Shown here piece by piece: positions 25,491 through 39,100 of a stretch of 64,000 bases of DNA. How positions within the stretch are numbered: the stretch's first letter is position 1; the number at the start of each line of letters is the position of its first letter. Below the pieces are notes generated by a model. The model had not been told where the DNA came from. It worked only from the letters and a program-made list of their open reading frames with translations, and ran no database searches. Location: the NCBI RefSeq assembly GCF_949628215.1, contig NC_134280.1, positions 50,060,621 to 50,124,620 of the forward strand, written 5' to 3'. The position numbers and the translations under genes are program-made. The stretch comes from Phalacrocorax aristotelis (lineage: Eukaryota; Chordata; Aves; Suliformes; Phalacrocoracidae).

Positions 25491-28400
25491 TGCAGCTGTA
25501 GCACAGGGGAAAGTTCAATTTCTGGTAGTACTTTGTGTGACCCAGAGTTTGCATGAAACAGAGCACATAGCCTCCATTAAATGTCTCTTTTCCTCAGATA
25601 AATATATATTTAAAAAGTCACCATTTTTGTATAATCAAGATGTTGCAAAAACAGTAACCAGTGGGGGGTTTTGTCTTAAACTGGAAACTGAATCTGGATG
25701 ATAAGAGAAGACCTTTGATTTAACTCTTTAGCATTTTGGTTTATGCCATTTGAATGTTAGCAATTATCCCTTGCCTTTCTAACAACAATGACTGTACTAT
25801 ATATGACTCTAAATGAGCAGTCCTTTAGTGAAAACAGCAACTGTAGTTTTCATTTTGGGCTAGTGACACTTTAATCAAAATTAATTCCAAACTATCTTTC
25901 ATAATTTCACAGAATGATCTGTCATCATGTCCATCATTTTGCCTTATACCTTATCATCACAAATTGAAAAATACAGCCTATGAGCTGCAGAATAAGATCT
26001 ACATATCTAGTTGAAAATACTTTTGAAGAGTTTTTTTCCCAATATAATATAAGGTAAAAATTAAAAAGATCACCAAAAGCAAGGCACTATTAAGAGCTAT
26101 CTGATTACAGAAGCTGGTCATGGTTTACTGGAAGTCTCACTGCCTCATGTGCAGCTCAGTTATCTGCATTAGCATCTAGATTTTATATATTTTTTTAGTT
26201 TGCTTATCATTGCTAATAAAATTGCAGAACGTATAGTTTAAACCTCTGGTAATGATGTATTTAATGGGAAGAAATTATGTTTCTAGCTCTTCCCTAATCT
26301 CTTTTTGAAACTTTTCCTCACTGGAGTCCATTTATCCTTCTCTTTAGCACAGAATAATTACAATTTCTTGTACTTACAACACTAATCCACCTAATTGTTT
26401 AAGACAAAAAGATTTCCTATGTAGTATTTTTTTCTTCTCAGAAATATTGTTTTCTTACCAATCAATCCTTGTTTCAGTATTAGACGATTCCACAGAGAAA
26501 AACCCAAAGAAACAGACTCAAGTTGTTTTAAGGGCTGTTTTAATGAAAGCAACCCCATTTCCTACACCTGGTTATAGAAAAGTGCTGATATTACACGTAT
26601 TATGAAAAACCCCACAGTATCCTTTATCTTCTCAATTTAATGGCTTATTCTGTTCGAGATCACAGAGTTTGTAGGTTGACGTGTTGTACACCTCTTGCCA
26701 CACAGCCCCTATTTCTCTAGACCCTTCTTTTTCACTCCATTTTGCTAACTTTTCTTCTGATAGTTTTGCTCAGGTAGGTTATAGAGGTGATTTGTGTAAA
26801 TACCTAAGTTTCATGAAGGAGAAAAAAGAAGAGCAAAATATCTTCTCACACTAAGACTTTCTTGATATATTGCTCAGAAAATTATCCTTGTCAGGTTTAG
26901 GGTTTTTTTTTGGGGGGTGGGGGTGTTGCTTTCTTTTAAATTCTCCAAAGGAAGTTTAGAAAAGCATTGACTATGATTAAAAAGCTGATTTCTTTTTTTA
27001 TATATATACAAGAAAACAGTAAAATCTAACTTTTTGTTAATAGCCTCAAAAGTTTATAAAGGTAAGTAAATGGATTAAGTTCCATAGACTTTCTGTACAT
27101 AAACCTGCTAGATTTTCTCTGCTGCCTCTCCTCGTACTAGGCAATGCAAAAAGGCCTTTGGAAAAAAAAAAAGGTCTGCAGTCAAAGAGTTATGAAGGAC
27201 CATTATTCTAGCAAATCTTGTATATTATTTATTAGACAGCATGACTTATTTGACCTTTAAGCCTCAGTAGATACCTTTAATAGGTAGTACATTTCACTAT
27301 CATTCTTTAAATCTTGTTTTCTCCCCAGGTATGTGGAGACCTCATTATGATCCAGTCTTTAGAGAATGCTTGCTGGAATTGTTTAAATAATAAGAACAGA
27401 AGAAACACTGATTTGTGGAGGAAGGTAAAAAATTTCTGGAATATATCGCACCAACTTGCAAGTTCAGATATCAGAAGAAAGCCTATTAGTCCAGGTTGTT
27501 GGATATATTATTGTGTATATACAAGGGAATGTCTTCTGCTTTTATGATTATTTCAGTTCCGAAGTATGAAGGGATTGCTGTAAAATATGTTGTAGGAGTA
27601 CAATGCACTCTTGTCAAATTTTAATAGAACTGCCACAATTTAATTCCCTCACCACAAGTGAGCTTGACTTCTTTATTCGTATCGTCACACCTCTTTCAAT
27701 CTTTTCCTGCTTTTTAAATGGATTTTTTGGTGCATGTATTTCAAGTTTTATTTTGTCAGGTAAAAGGTAATTTTTGAAAACTTACTTTACACTTCAATAT
27801 GCAAAAAATTATGAGATTAGTGTATCATGCTTATCCTCATAATGTATGATTGAAATGCTTTGCCAGAACTTGTGAACTTTCAGAACAAGAATAATTTCTT
27901 GGCAGAGTAAATTATTTCTTACTGGCTTAATTGTATTACAACTAAACTGTTACTGGTTCCTCAGTCAGCTTAATCTCTCTACACATAAACTGCAAAAGCT
28001 AGCTCTCTGTCTCAATGGTTCTTCACTCTGTAGAGATAGCAATCATGTTCTGGTATGCAATTTAATTTTCTTCTGGTTCACCTGAGAAACACTTGCAGGA
28101 ACTTAACGAATAATGATTTCAAGGAACACCTCAACACAGAGCAAAACTACAAAAAAAGCCCATACCTGGATGACATATGAATTTGCAGATCTGGAAAGAC
28201 TGATCATGCTAGGTGTGATATTCCTTTTTCTTGGCTCCTGTTCTCAGATGGCATGAACCTATAGTTGCTAAAATTTGGGCTGATATAATTTGGACTGTAA
28301 CCATAATGAAGGATGTCTTCTGGAGAGTTTTCTACAGATGTGCCTTCACATCATTTTCTGTTCATGAAGAATGAAGGTGATGTTTCACATGGGTTCTACT

Positions 28401-30336
28401 TCTGATTCATGAACTGATTTATTTATCTGTTTGATATGATTCCTTGCGGCTGCACTTCTGCCCCTTGTTAGTCCATGTCTCTTTCCACTAAAGACAAAAA
28501 AGTTAATCAGGGATAGTTCCATCTCACCCCCAAGGCCAGTGAGACTGAACGCTTTTACTGTCCATCTGCTACTGTGCTTGCTTTTGATGAAAATGTGTAG
28601 CTAGTGTAGCTGATAGCATACCCTGACCTTTAGCCGGAATTCCGTGTTCAGAGTAGTTGGGTGGAATGGAGCATTTTTAGCTAGGCCAGCTGTCAGAGGC
28701 AAAGCAGCACTTGCCAGAGACACTGTCCAAAAATTCATAAATGCAGCAGAAACCTTTGCTGTTATTGAAGGGAAATAAGGTCATAATTCATTGAAATTTT
28801 AAAAATTTAAATCTATCAAATATGGGTAAATAACATAGATATGAGTGTGAAAGGTAAGCATCTAGTAACCTCAATTCATCCATAATAAATGATGCAAATA
28901 AAGTTTGTAAGAGCTAATTCTAATACAGATCTACTAAAATATGTCTTCCAAACTCACATATCATGTATATAAAAATAGTAAAAAAGGGTATAGGTTTTGC
29001 CTTAAAATAAAATAGTGGATAATTTCAACAATAATATTTTGAAATATTTTTGCTATATCTCTTGTCAGACGTGGTAAATATATTCTATCATTCATGAAAT
29101 ACAAATGGTGTGGGCACCAGCACGGCACCCTTGATGACTGGGGAGAGGAAATGAAAACATGAACACATTTCTGTGACTAGAAAAACAGCAAAGAGGTAGA
29201 ATGGTATTGAGGCCTTTGTTTCCATTGGCATTTTGAGCCCAGTTTCTCAACTCTCTCCTTACTGCAAAATCACAATTAATTCTACAGGTGAGAAAGGGAG
29301 AAATGGCCTATAAAGGAATTGTTACTAACAATTGTTTGGAAGACGTGAGACTCACCTGTTGCATTTAAGATTCAGTAAGATGAGCTGGGCTATCACCAAG
29401 GCTATTCCTTAGAGGTCAGATTCAAGAAATTGCTTAGATATGTGAATCTTGATGTAAAGTTTGTCATAGACCCCCTATCTTCTACCTGGCCTGCATTTTA
29501 TTCCTTCCGTTTTCCCCATCCATATTAATTTAATTTTGTCTGTTCTTTGGGCAAACAAAAATAAATGTACAACATTTTCAAATCCAGCTGTACCAGGGGA
29601 ATATGTTACCATATTTCTGTTTACTATCTTCATTCTGTGTTTCCTGCGAGTTATAGGGGGATTTTTTGGTTTTTACATGGGGAGAGAAATATTTATTCTA
29701 TTTGTCAAATAGAGAAAAATCATTACTTGGTTGAACACTTCAACTGGATGGTAAAGTTTAGAAGTACTGGTCTACAGGCCTATTTTAATCAACTTTCACA
29801 TGCTTATTATCAGTGTAAGAATGCTATCAGAAGGTTTGGGGATTCATGTTTTTGCAGAGTTTGAACCAACAGTTTACTTTTTTCATTTATCTTGCTCAGA
29901 CATGTAACAGGAAAGAAATATTGAATTTAGTACTTTCCAAGTCACCCCTACTGGATCACTTTTTTTGTGTGTTGCAATTCAGAGTAAAATGATTACCATC
30001 TTAGTCGATGATATTATATTCATTTGGCAATAAAACTAAAATAAGAATGATTCATACTTCTTTTGGAACTATTATTTCAAGCTATTTATAGGTTCAAGAA
30101 TACATCATTGCATATGTCTTGATGGCTGTATTCAGAACCATAATATTGCATTTTTCAGGAAGCAAGTTTCACATCATCTAACGTCAGGTGTAGAAGTATG
30201 TAAATTAGGCATCAGCGAGGTCTCAAGAAAGTGATTCTGAATATCTGTTAGTAATTCCTATCTGCTGAAAATATGAGCAGCTAAGAACTTAAGAGTCTTA
30301 GATGTTAAAGTTAGACGGTGTGCTGCCTTTTTATTA

Positions 30337-30401
30337 AAAAAAAAAAAAAACAAAAAACAACAAAAAAAAAACAACAAACAAACAAAAAAAAAACCCACCA
30401 C
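30337..30401. repeat. A-rich low-complexity tract
   Basis: About 65 bases of A runs separated by single C residues (AACAA and ACAAAC patterns), ending in CCCACC. No retroposon body is recognisable upstream, so it is listed only as low complexity. Confidence 0.8.
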
Positions 30402-30665
30402 CTGCCTACATTACCTAGAAGCCTTTAAAAAACTATTTCCAACTTTTACAAAAGTATAGGTTTGTCCTTCAGACCTTCAGCCAAAATTGTCTGACTTCAT
30501 AAGCCAGTCTTCACTGTAGGATTGTACTTTTTCTTTTTACATAGACTATAAAGAGGTCATTCTTCATCTGAAATTTTAATTCTTTAAATGTAAGATGTTG
30601 AGGTAAAACAAATGGGCAGTTTTTCTTCACATTAGTTCAACGGTTAGATACTTCTCTGTGTATTT

Positions 30666-30733
<68 letters not shown>

Positions 30734-30734
30734 T
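30666..30734. repeat. (TTTC)n microsatellite
   Basis: About 17 uninterrupted tetranucleotide units. On the minus strand this is a pure purine (GAAA)n tract. Likely length-polymorphic. Confidence 0.97.
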
Positions 30735-32096
30735 ACAGTAGTTCAATTGTTACTGGAAATTTACAGGCTCCATTTTCCCTAAATAATTGAATAAAGCAAA
30801 TTAAATAAACAAACAAAAAAAAGGCAGAAATATGCCTGGCAGACAGCTAGCTTACTAGTTTTCTTGTATAATCGAATAATATTTATCAAATAAGCTTTGT
30901 ATATACTGAAATAACAAACATTATAGACTGTTAAAATACTTATGCCTGTTTTTCATTAGATATCTACTGTCTTGAAAAGGTAAATGGTGTGCATTAGCAC
31001 TTCAAGAAGAAAACAAGCCATTTCATAAACATTGCTGCAATAAACGCTTGTATCAAGGTAGATTTTGCTAGAATGACAAAAATAGGAATAATTATGCTTA
31101 TTCTGTTTCTAATTTATTTTTTCTCTAGATGTCCTGGGTATCATTAATACATCTTTGTGAAAAGACTTGGTACCAGTAGCTGCAGAATCTGGCATGAGCC
31201 ACATGTTACAATTTAACAAATAAATGAAATAGCATGGGTGGCCAAAAGGACTGCCTCCACTGTTGGATAAAGATACGCACACATGCATAAAAATAGACCC
31301 TTGCTTTCCCATCTGCAATTTGCTAATCAAAATAGCTTACTCTAGTCCTTGGAAGTTAGTAAATACAGACTCTGGTGAAGGTCAAAAGGAAGTGTTTCAT
31401 AATCAAAGCATTAATACAATACTGAAAAACTACACATTTTGACAGATGTCTCAGTTACAAGATGACATTCTGTGGGACGGAGAGTTGTTTCCTAATAGGA
31501 GCTTTTAAATTACTGAGGATTTTAATGATTGTATCTGGTATTTTGAATTAGGAACAACAGGTATCTGAGCAAAAGTGGATTTGGGGGAAAATAAGGAAAA
31601 ATGTTGTCTTTGGACTTGTAGACATCTCTCTAGGTTAAAGAAAAATACATTCAAAATTTTCTTTTGTCAAAATATGTGGGAAAAATGGGGGTATGATTTA
31701 TTTCCTCTATCTACCTTTAGGCAGCTGCATAATAGCTAGTCAGTTATCTTAGCTCCATCAGAGTTAAGACACCTCTTTCAATACGACCATTGGAACTTAG
31801 TGTACAAATACATCTAACTGTGGATAACTGTGTACTTTAAGACAAGACAGGTCACTTTCTGGACTCCATTGACTAGCTGTCTTTCAACTATAATGGCAAC
31901 TTGAACAGCTAGTTCTTATGTAAACACCTACACTGTGGACACGGACACGTAGTTACTTACCAAGTAGTCAAAATTATATCTTGCAACACTCCAAATCTAG
32001 TTACTTCATGGAAAAATGAGACTACAGTGTTTGTTTATAAGGGGAGGACTTTTGTGCTTTAAGCTGTCTACTCTGACTTGTTTTCATCTTTACAGG

Positions 32097-32290
32097 TGTA
32101 CTAGTTCTGGCTGGGATAGGTTTAATTTTCTTCATAGCAGCTCATTTGGTTGATAACTCACCAATGTTTCAGCTATTGCTGAACAGTGCTTGCACAACAT
32201 CAAGGCTTTATTTCTTGTGTTGCCTCATGGGGGCGTACAAGATGTCAGGAGGGGACACCGCCCGGACAGCTGCCCCCAGCTTCAATATAT
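32097..32290 (+). mobile_element. Old LTR fragment, ERVL-like, plus orientation
   Basis: Begins TGTACTAGTTCTGGCTGGGA and continues with TTTAATTTTCTTCATAGCAG, then TTTCAGCTATTGCTGAACAG and TGCTTGCACA, then GGAGGGGACACCGCCCGGAC followed by AGCTG. This is the same order as the sense strand of the solo LTR at 35528-36104. It is diverged and lacks a recognisable 3' half, so its right end is approximate. No internal viral region is present. Confidence 0.75.
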
Positions 32291-35200
32291 GTTCAATGTA
32301 TTTCAATATGCTTAAGATCTGGCTGTGGCAGACTGTCTGCACCAGCTTCCTGGATGCCTTTGTTCAAAAGTTTGTTGAGTTCTTGTAAATGTAGCCTCCT
32401 TTCAAAAATTTCTGCTGGTAATCAATATTCTAGTACTGTATATTACTCTACTGGTAATATACTTACCCTTGTAAGTAGAATAAGTCCAGCAGCCAACTGC
32501 TACGGGAACTACACGCTATATGTTTTGTAAGTAGGCAATTATTTCCACTGGTGAATTCAAGACTAAGGTGAAACTGGACTTCAGTTGAATGTGGAGGAAG
32601 GTGATGTATGAAAGATGATGAAATAAGAAATCTGTAAAGGATATTTTCACAATTTAGCTTATAATCTTTCAGGTTTTGTTTATTAACTTTAAAAGAGTAT
32701 CTGGAGTCCCACTGGCAAAGAACTGGTAAGGACTTCCTTGGTATTTTAAGAACTAAACTTGGATCATAAGTGAGTGGAAGAGTTCATTGTATAGTGTGGG
32801 GGGAAAATGCAAATGCTTTTTTGCCTTATTTAGCAGCAGCCATCTTCTGGATGTATCAGAGAACGTTGACCTTGCTGCAAGGTAAAAATGAGACACGCAC
32901 TTTTCATTTGCTTCCCTTCAGATAAAAAGAGATGCCTCAGTTTTGAATTAGTTCACTCTAGGCTTTCACTGGGAAAAACAAACACTTCAAGAAGAACAAA
33001 ATGGAAGAATGATCACTGTCCCATCTGTTAAATGGCATGTGTGTCTGTGATTTGACACTACGAGTGATCATTTTTTCCTTATTTTATTCCTTTACTATGC
33101 AAGTTGAATGTAACTGTAACAATAAGTAATACCTTTGCAAAGTAATTTTAAAGAATGTTGCTGTTGATTAAATCCTATTTCTTTAACCCGAAGAAAACTG
33201 GCTTGTTAACAACAAAACGTAACCATGAAGCTAAAAAAAACGTGTTTTGTGTTGTCCTACAGTTTCATTGAATTGTTTCAATTAATGAATGTGGTTTCAA
33301 ATTTCAAACCGTTTGCTAAGATGTGATGTTTTCCTTGTTGACTTGTAACCCAGGTACGAAAAAGTCAGCTAATGAAAAAAAACCCCTAAAATGCTAGAAG
33401 ATTCACTGACTACATAAACCAGCACAACTTGCCATGTATTATAACTGGTTTCTTTTAGTGCAAATGTACAGTATAGCTACTGGGTGTATACTACTAGTAT
33501 TTACTGCAGTTTTTGAGGCCTAAGAAAAAACTTACCCTTTCAAGTGACAGTTCTGCTTTTTTCTGATCTGAACCTCAGATATTAGAAATAGCTGGATCAT
33601 TTTCTTTTCCATGATTTCCGTCACCACAGAGATCTTGCTCTTGGTTTCAGAAATTGTTACCATATCTTTAAAGAGCATCACATTTTTTCTGTCAGTTATC
33701 ACTGTATGGCCTACAGTTAGAAAATGACATTCATAGTTTATATAAATGAAATTTAGTCATTTTGTGTATATTTATGGCTATCTTGCTTATTTTATTTGCA
33801 TTTTATTCCTGCATTAACTCCTATTTGAAGAATGTATGTGATATTTAGGGAAATTTTAATGCTTTGAAAGGCATTTCAATTTTTAGAGGTGTCTAAAATA
33901 CTTTTTTTATTAGGCTTCTGTAAACGAAGACCTTTAAAATGCAATTGGTATCAACCATGAAGCCTTGTGAGTCATTCTGGGCTATTAAGAAGCAGACTCA
34001 TCTTTTCTCAAGACAGCATTTTTAAAACAAAATACTAATTCATGGTCTATTTGGAAAACATTAAATAGTAAAATAGTTGTCTCACTGGCAGAATAATTCC
34101 ACTGTAAGCAATGTGAATTACATTCATTTGTGTGCATTTCTATGGATCCTTATCATTCTGTTCTCTAGATACTGTTTTATTGCTCAGTCCAGTTCCTTGG
34201 ATATTCTCCATACTGAATTTTGCTGAAATAGTTCTCACTCTTTGCCTTTTCTTTCTCTTTTATCTGTTCTGAACTGTTCCCTCACCAGTCCCCAACCCCA
34301 CCCTGCCAATGAAACTGTCCATAAAGCTTGAGAGAACTGTGCAGGACTTGGCTTAAGACTGTATTAACACTGGTTAGGGGTGGGCGGTTGTAGATCTATT
34401 GTCCCAGTCATACATCAGTTCTTTTTAAATAAGCATTACCCTTATACCGAATGCAGTATGTGGAGGTGTTAACCACCAAGATTCCTTATTAAGCAGTGTT
34501 TAAATATTTTTTAAATTTAAAAAAATACACCCCTAAATTTAGGGTTCTAACTCTCTGTTTGGATACCATAATATATTATTTGATTACCTGTAAATTCTGA
34601 TTATCCTCTTCTGCATCCATTTGCCTGTAGTATTAAGTCTTCATAAATTTGTGATGCTTATCATTTGTGGTTCTATATTTAGTTGGGATCAGACAAAAAA
34701 AATCCAAACTTTCAACATATATCCAACCTTATTTAGGAAACCTCTCCATGTAGTTTTACCTTGTAACACTGATGAAGCATTTATAATAAATGTAATTTAG
34801 AACTGTTATAGTCAGATCTAAGCAAAAACATATGATGGCTGTTCCTTCCCTAATTATGACTTCAGAAGGAAAGCCAACATAAGACTCTCCCATTCTTCCT
34901 CACTTTCCCCTCTTGCAGAAATTTTTAAGGCAGTAGATCAGGTGGGGATTTAGATCGCCATACAGTTGGTTTGGTATAAATTGCATTTACTGGTGTTGCT
35001 TTTTCAACCATGACATTCACTTTGATGCAGCACATGCATGAAAGCACAACATTTCATAATATATCTTTGTTAGGCTATTGACAACTGTATGCGAGTAGAA
35101 ACTGCACAGGAAAATTGGGATGAACTATAATTACACAGGCTGGCCTTTGAATGTGACACAGAAATCCGTGGTGTATTCATATGATGAGCATTTTGAGATG

Positions 35201-35527
35201 CTGATGAGTGCAGGCACACAGTCGAGCTCATTCAGTAATACGGCCACATGAACAACTTCTCTTTTAAGTGTCTGCTGTGTGCTTATCTACCCTCTAGCAG
35301 GCAGTCAAGCTGTAGATTTTTTTACCTTAGCAGTGGGTGTTAGGTATGACGCCATGCCTCTCCATGGACCCTGAATACAGCCATCGTGCAGGCTATACGG
35401 CCCTGAGCTCCCTTCAGTCATTCAGCTATATTGCAGGCTTTCCCTTAAAACTGCCTTTACCCTACACAATTTATCTTTATCTTCTTTTCTCCTACAAAAT
35501 TGACAGCGAGCCTCTAGCTCTTGTCTT
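32291..35527. other. Intergenic, no feature recognised
   Basis: AT-rich sequence between the two LTR copies. There is no gag, pol or env-like frame, so the two LTRs are not the ends of one provirus; they are also in opposite orientation. Confidence 0.6.
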
Positions 35528-36104
35528 TGTCGTGGTTTAGCCCCAATCAGCAACCAAGCACTGCGCAGCCCCTCGCTCACTCCCTCCCTGGTGGGACAGG
35601 AGAGAGAATCGGAAGAGTAAAAGGGAGGAAACTCACGGGTTGAGATAAAGACAGTTTAATAGGTAAAGCAAAAGCTGCACACGGAAGCAAAGCAAAACAA
35701 GGAATTCATTCCCTACTTCCCATGGGCAGGCAGGTGCTCAGCCATCTCCAGGAAAGCAGGGCTCCACCACGCGTAATGGTTCCTTGGGAAGACAAACGCC
35801 ATCACTCCAAACGTCCCCCTTCCTTCTTCTTCTCCCAGCTCTACACGCTGGGCACGACGTCATATGGTGTGGGATATCCCGTTCGTTAGTTGGGGTCAGC
35901 TGTCCTGGCTGTGTCCCCTCCCAGCTCCTTGTGCCCCTGGCAGAGCACGGGGAGCTGAAAAAGTCCTTGGCCAGTGTAAGCACTACTTAGCAACAACTAA
36001 AACATCTCCACATTATCACCACTGTTGCCAGCACAAATCCAAAACACAGCCCCATACTCGCTACTACGAAGAAATTTAACTCAAGCCCAGCTGAAACCAG
36101 GACA
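35528..36104 (-). mobile_element. Intact solo LTR, ERVL-like, with 5-bp target-site duplication
   Basis: A 577-bp element with TG...CA ends in both readings (plus TGTCGTGG...CAGGACA; minus TGTCCTGG...ACGACA). It is flanked by identical GTCTT copies at 35523-35527 and 36105-36109. The sense strand is minus: the TGTCCTGGTTTCAGCTGGG start, a CACACCATATGACGTC promoter-type segment and an ATTAAA poly(A)-type hexamer (plus 35655-35660). It retains several CpGs, which suggests a relatively young insertion. There is no internal region, so it arose by LTR-LTR recombination. The family resembles an LTR common in non-galliform birds; that is from memory. Confidence 0.93.
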
Positions 36105-39100
36105 GTCTTCCATGCCAGTTTTCTCCTACTCTATCATTTTTTGCTAGATCCACCCCCGAAACAAACCTAACAAAAAAAAAAAAAAAAGCAGGAAGCACCT
36201 GGCAAGCCAGACACAAGTTGCCAAATGCTATAATTTTTTGAAATCCTAAGATTTCCCTTAGATCGTTGCTGGGTGTCTGTATATACATACACCCCTCTGT
36301 CCTTTAACACATTTGTATGTATTGCTAGACAGCTCCACAGCACTGTCTTCAGCACAGAACTAAGAAGGGAGCATCCATGCTGAAGAGAAACGTACTCACC
36401 CTGGGAATAAGTTGTGAGAGTCTGCCAGAGCAAGAGTTGCTCCAGAAAGGGGGGGGGAGGGGGGAGTTTATTATGTGCCAAGAAGAAATTAGAGCATGGG
36501 CAGATGACTAACCAAATGTAGCGTGAGATCAAACACATCGCAAAGTTGAACACTGATGTAATTGTTTAATAATTTACATTACTTTTGGGCAGCACATCTG
36601 AATTATGTTTGCAGTGTCTCTTCTTCTGTTGATTCAGTTCCTGGGGCTACGTTAAGTTGCTTGCTATGAAGGCTGTACACGTCAAACCTACTGACTCTGT
36701 GCTTTCAGCATTTTCAACTATCGATACCCTTGGCATTCTGCAAGTGCAGAGCATGTTGTCCAGACAACTATAACTCTGTATTTACAAAGCTTTTGAATGG
36801 TGAATGCATTCAGATAAGTTAATATAAAGCTAGAAGACAATTAACAGCTTGTTGCTTTTCAGGGAGATACTTTATAGGAGTTCTTGCATGCTGGAAACTT
36901 CTACTTGAATCAAGTCACACATGGAAAGTGATATTCAGGTTATAGAAGAAAGATGATCAGTTATTTTTCAATAAAGCTAAGTTTAAAAAGCACTTCAGTC
37001 TTTTCAGACAATTCACGTTCTGTCATTTAGGCCAAGGATCAACGAGCCTGCTTCGTGTAATGGCTTGTAACAGAGGGTAGCAGGACACAGCATCAGTACG
37101 CTCTACCAGCAAAATTTTTCTTCTGTTCACACAGGTATATCAGGAGAGTTAAACCTTCATCCCAGTGTAATAGTTTTGTGAGCCAATGTGGTGGTGCGAA
37201 TGAAATCATCTCATCGCTACAGCTCTGTTTCATTTGCTATAGCATTTCTGAGTTAACATACTTATACAATGGCTCTTTTTGCACTTTGCTCATGAAATCA
37301 TGTATATTCAACCCAATGGGACTGTATTCCCGCATGCAAATTTGTATGAAAAATTAATACCTGTGCCACAGATCAATAAACATAACTCCATATGATAAAA
37401 AAGGAGAAAATAAGCTGTGTTTCTTGTGTAGCTTAGAGTGTGGGTTGGTTTTTTTCCCTAGATACCTTTAGCCTCATTTTTGCTGTACAGCTTCACAAGA
37501 TTGTTTTTGCATTGCTACCACCTAATGGTCATAATGTCTTGCCTTAACTCTAATGGCTGAAATTTTGTCTCACTCATGTACTGCTTTCAGACAGAAATCA
37601 TACAATAGCTTGTCTTTTTATCAAAAAATAAATAGTAGTAAAATACTAAAATTACTGCCAGACTTTCATCACCCATTTTTTTCTATTTGCATGGTAAAGT
37701 CTTTTTCCCTCAGTGTTCCTGAATGTCTAATGATAAAGAGGGTTATGATTAATTTGCAGATAGAATAACCCTTTTCTAAATGCACGCTACTCAATAAATG
37801 AACAAGCTGCTTACAGTAATTAAAGTAATGTCATCCTGTTCTCAAATTGCTTGTGCTAATAAAGCTAATTGGCAACAGCAAGCATTAACTGTGATTAGTC
37901 ATATGCATCTAATGTCATCACCAGTGCCTATAATTTTCCACATAGAGGGAATTTCACATCTGTTTCAAATCACTCGTCTGTTGCCTGCATTAGTGTTTTT
38001 TCCTATATTATTGTATCAAAGATTCTTTCACTACAATAGATGCCAAAGTTGATTTTCTTTTTCAAAGAACTGCATGGTAAAGAACAAGACACAAAACATT
38101 TCCAAGTCAGTTATTCTGAAAGAACTGTTTTATTTCAGCTAAATTAATAAATCTGCATTTTCCTTCTTTGCATATAGTCTGATACCTCCTTCTACTGGAT
38201 GTTGATTATTTGCAACAGAACATCCAACTAAATTGATAAATTTAATATCTAAATTGATATGTAGACCACAAGCTGCATTTCACAGTAAAACAAATGAGTC
38301 AAAAGGTCCATTTTGTATTTGTTTTGGAGGTTTGAAAGAAATTATCAGGAAGGCAAACTTTGTAGGCTTTCGCACTATTTATTATAGACAACCCCTTAGC
38401 TGTAAGAGGAACAATAATTATTTGCTGTGCCAATCCAAAAGGCCGGACATTAAATTATCTAGAATCTGGTGGCTGAAAAGGCAGCTTTAGGGACCAAAAT
38501 TTACCACTTTTTTTTCAGCAGTCTTTTTTTCCTATTTGAAGATTTCCTTCTCCCTTCAGTTTTCCAACAGCTAACCAATAATTTCTACAAGGGTTTTTCA
38601 TAAGTTAGATTTACTACAGCTCTATAATTCACGCAGCTTCCTGTGTTCTCTGTCCAAATGGGTACATTTTTCTAAAAACATGAAGGTGTTCTCAAGTTCT
38701 CTAGCTGAGGTTTTTTGCCTATGGTGGATGGAGTAGAGTTTTCATGTGTTTGTTTGCTACACTTCAGTTTGCTTTTTGCAGCTGCTTGGAATGACTGATT
38801 TATGTTCAGCTGATGTTTGGCCTTACACCTCACAGCTTCATTGACTACATAAAAATGTAATCATATCATCTCAGGATCAGTAAAGGCAAACCAACTGATC
38901 TCAACTTACACAGAGAGATGCACAGATACAAGTAAAGAGAACATCTGCTCTTTGAAGAGCCCTGGTGATCCCTTTTTGTTTTACAGCAGTTTAGCTGGCT
39001 TTTTTTTACTTCGGATTTCACATAAATGTCCATTAGTCAAAAAAGTTACTCAGTTGCGTGCGATTTATTTTTTCACATTTCAGAGTATCATCAACTCATG

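Larger units (their letters stand above)
25491..32096. other. Intergenic, low-complexity tracts only
   Basis: AT-rich. It contains a T/G-rich run near 26907-26928, an A-rich tract (30337-30401) and the TTTC microsatellite (30666-30734). Short open frames lack any supporting motif. I see no exon. Confidence 0.5.

Noticed and set aside
32146-32530. Two overlapping plus-strand open frames of 80 and 114 codons
   Set aside because: They start inside the old LTR fragment and show no viral or host protein motif.
35738-36079. Several open frames on both strands
   Set aside because: They lie within the solo LTR, which has no coding function.
35528-36104. Possibility that the two LTR copies bound a provirus
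   Set aside because: They are in opposite orientation, differ greatly in age, and the solo LTR has its own perfect target duplication. No gag, pol or env-like sequence lies between them.
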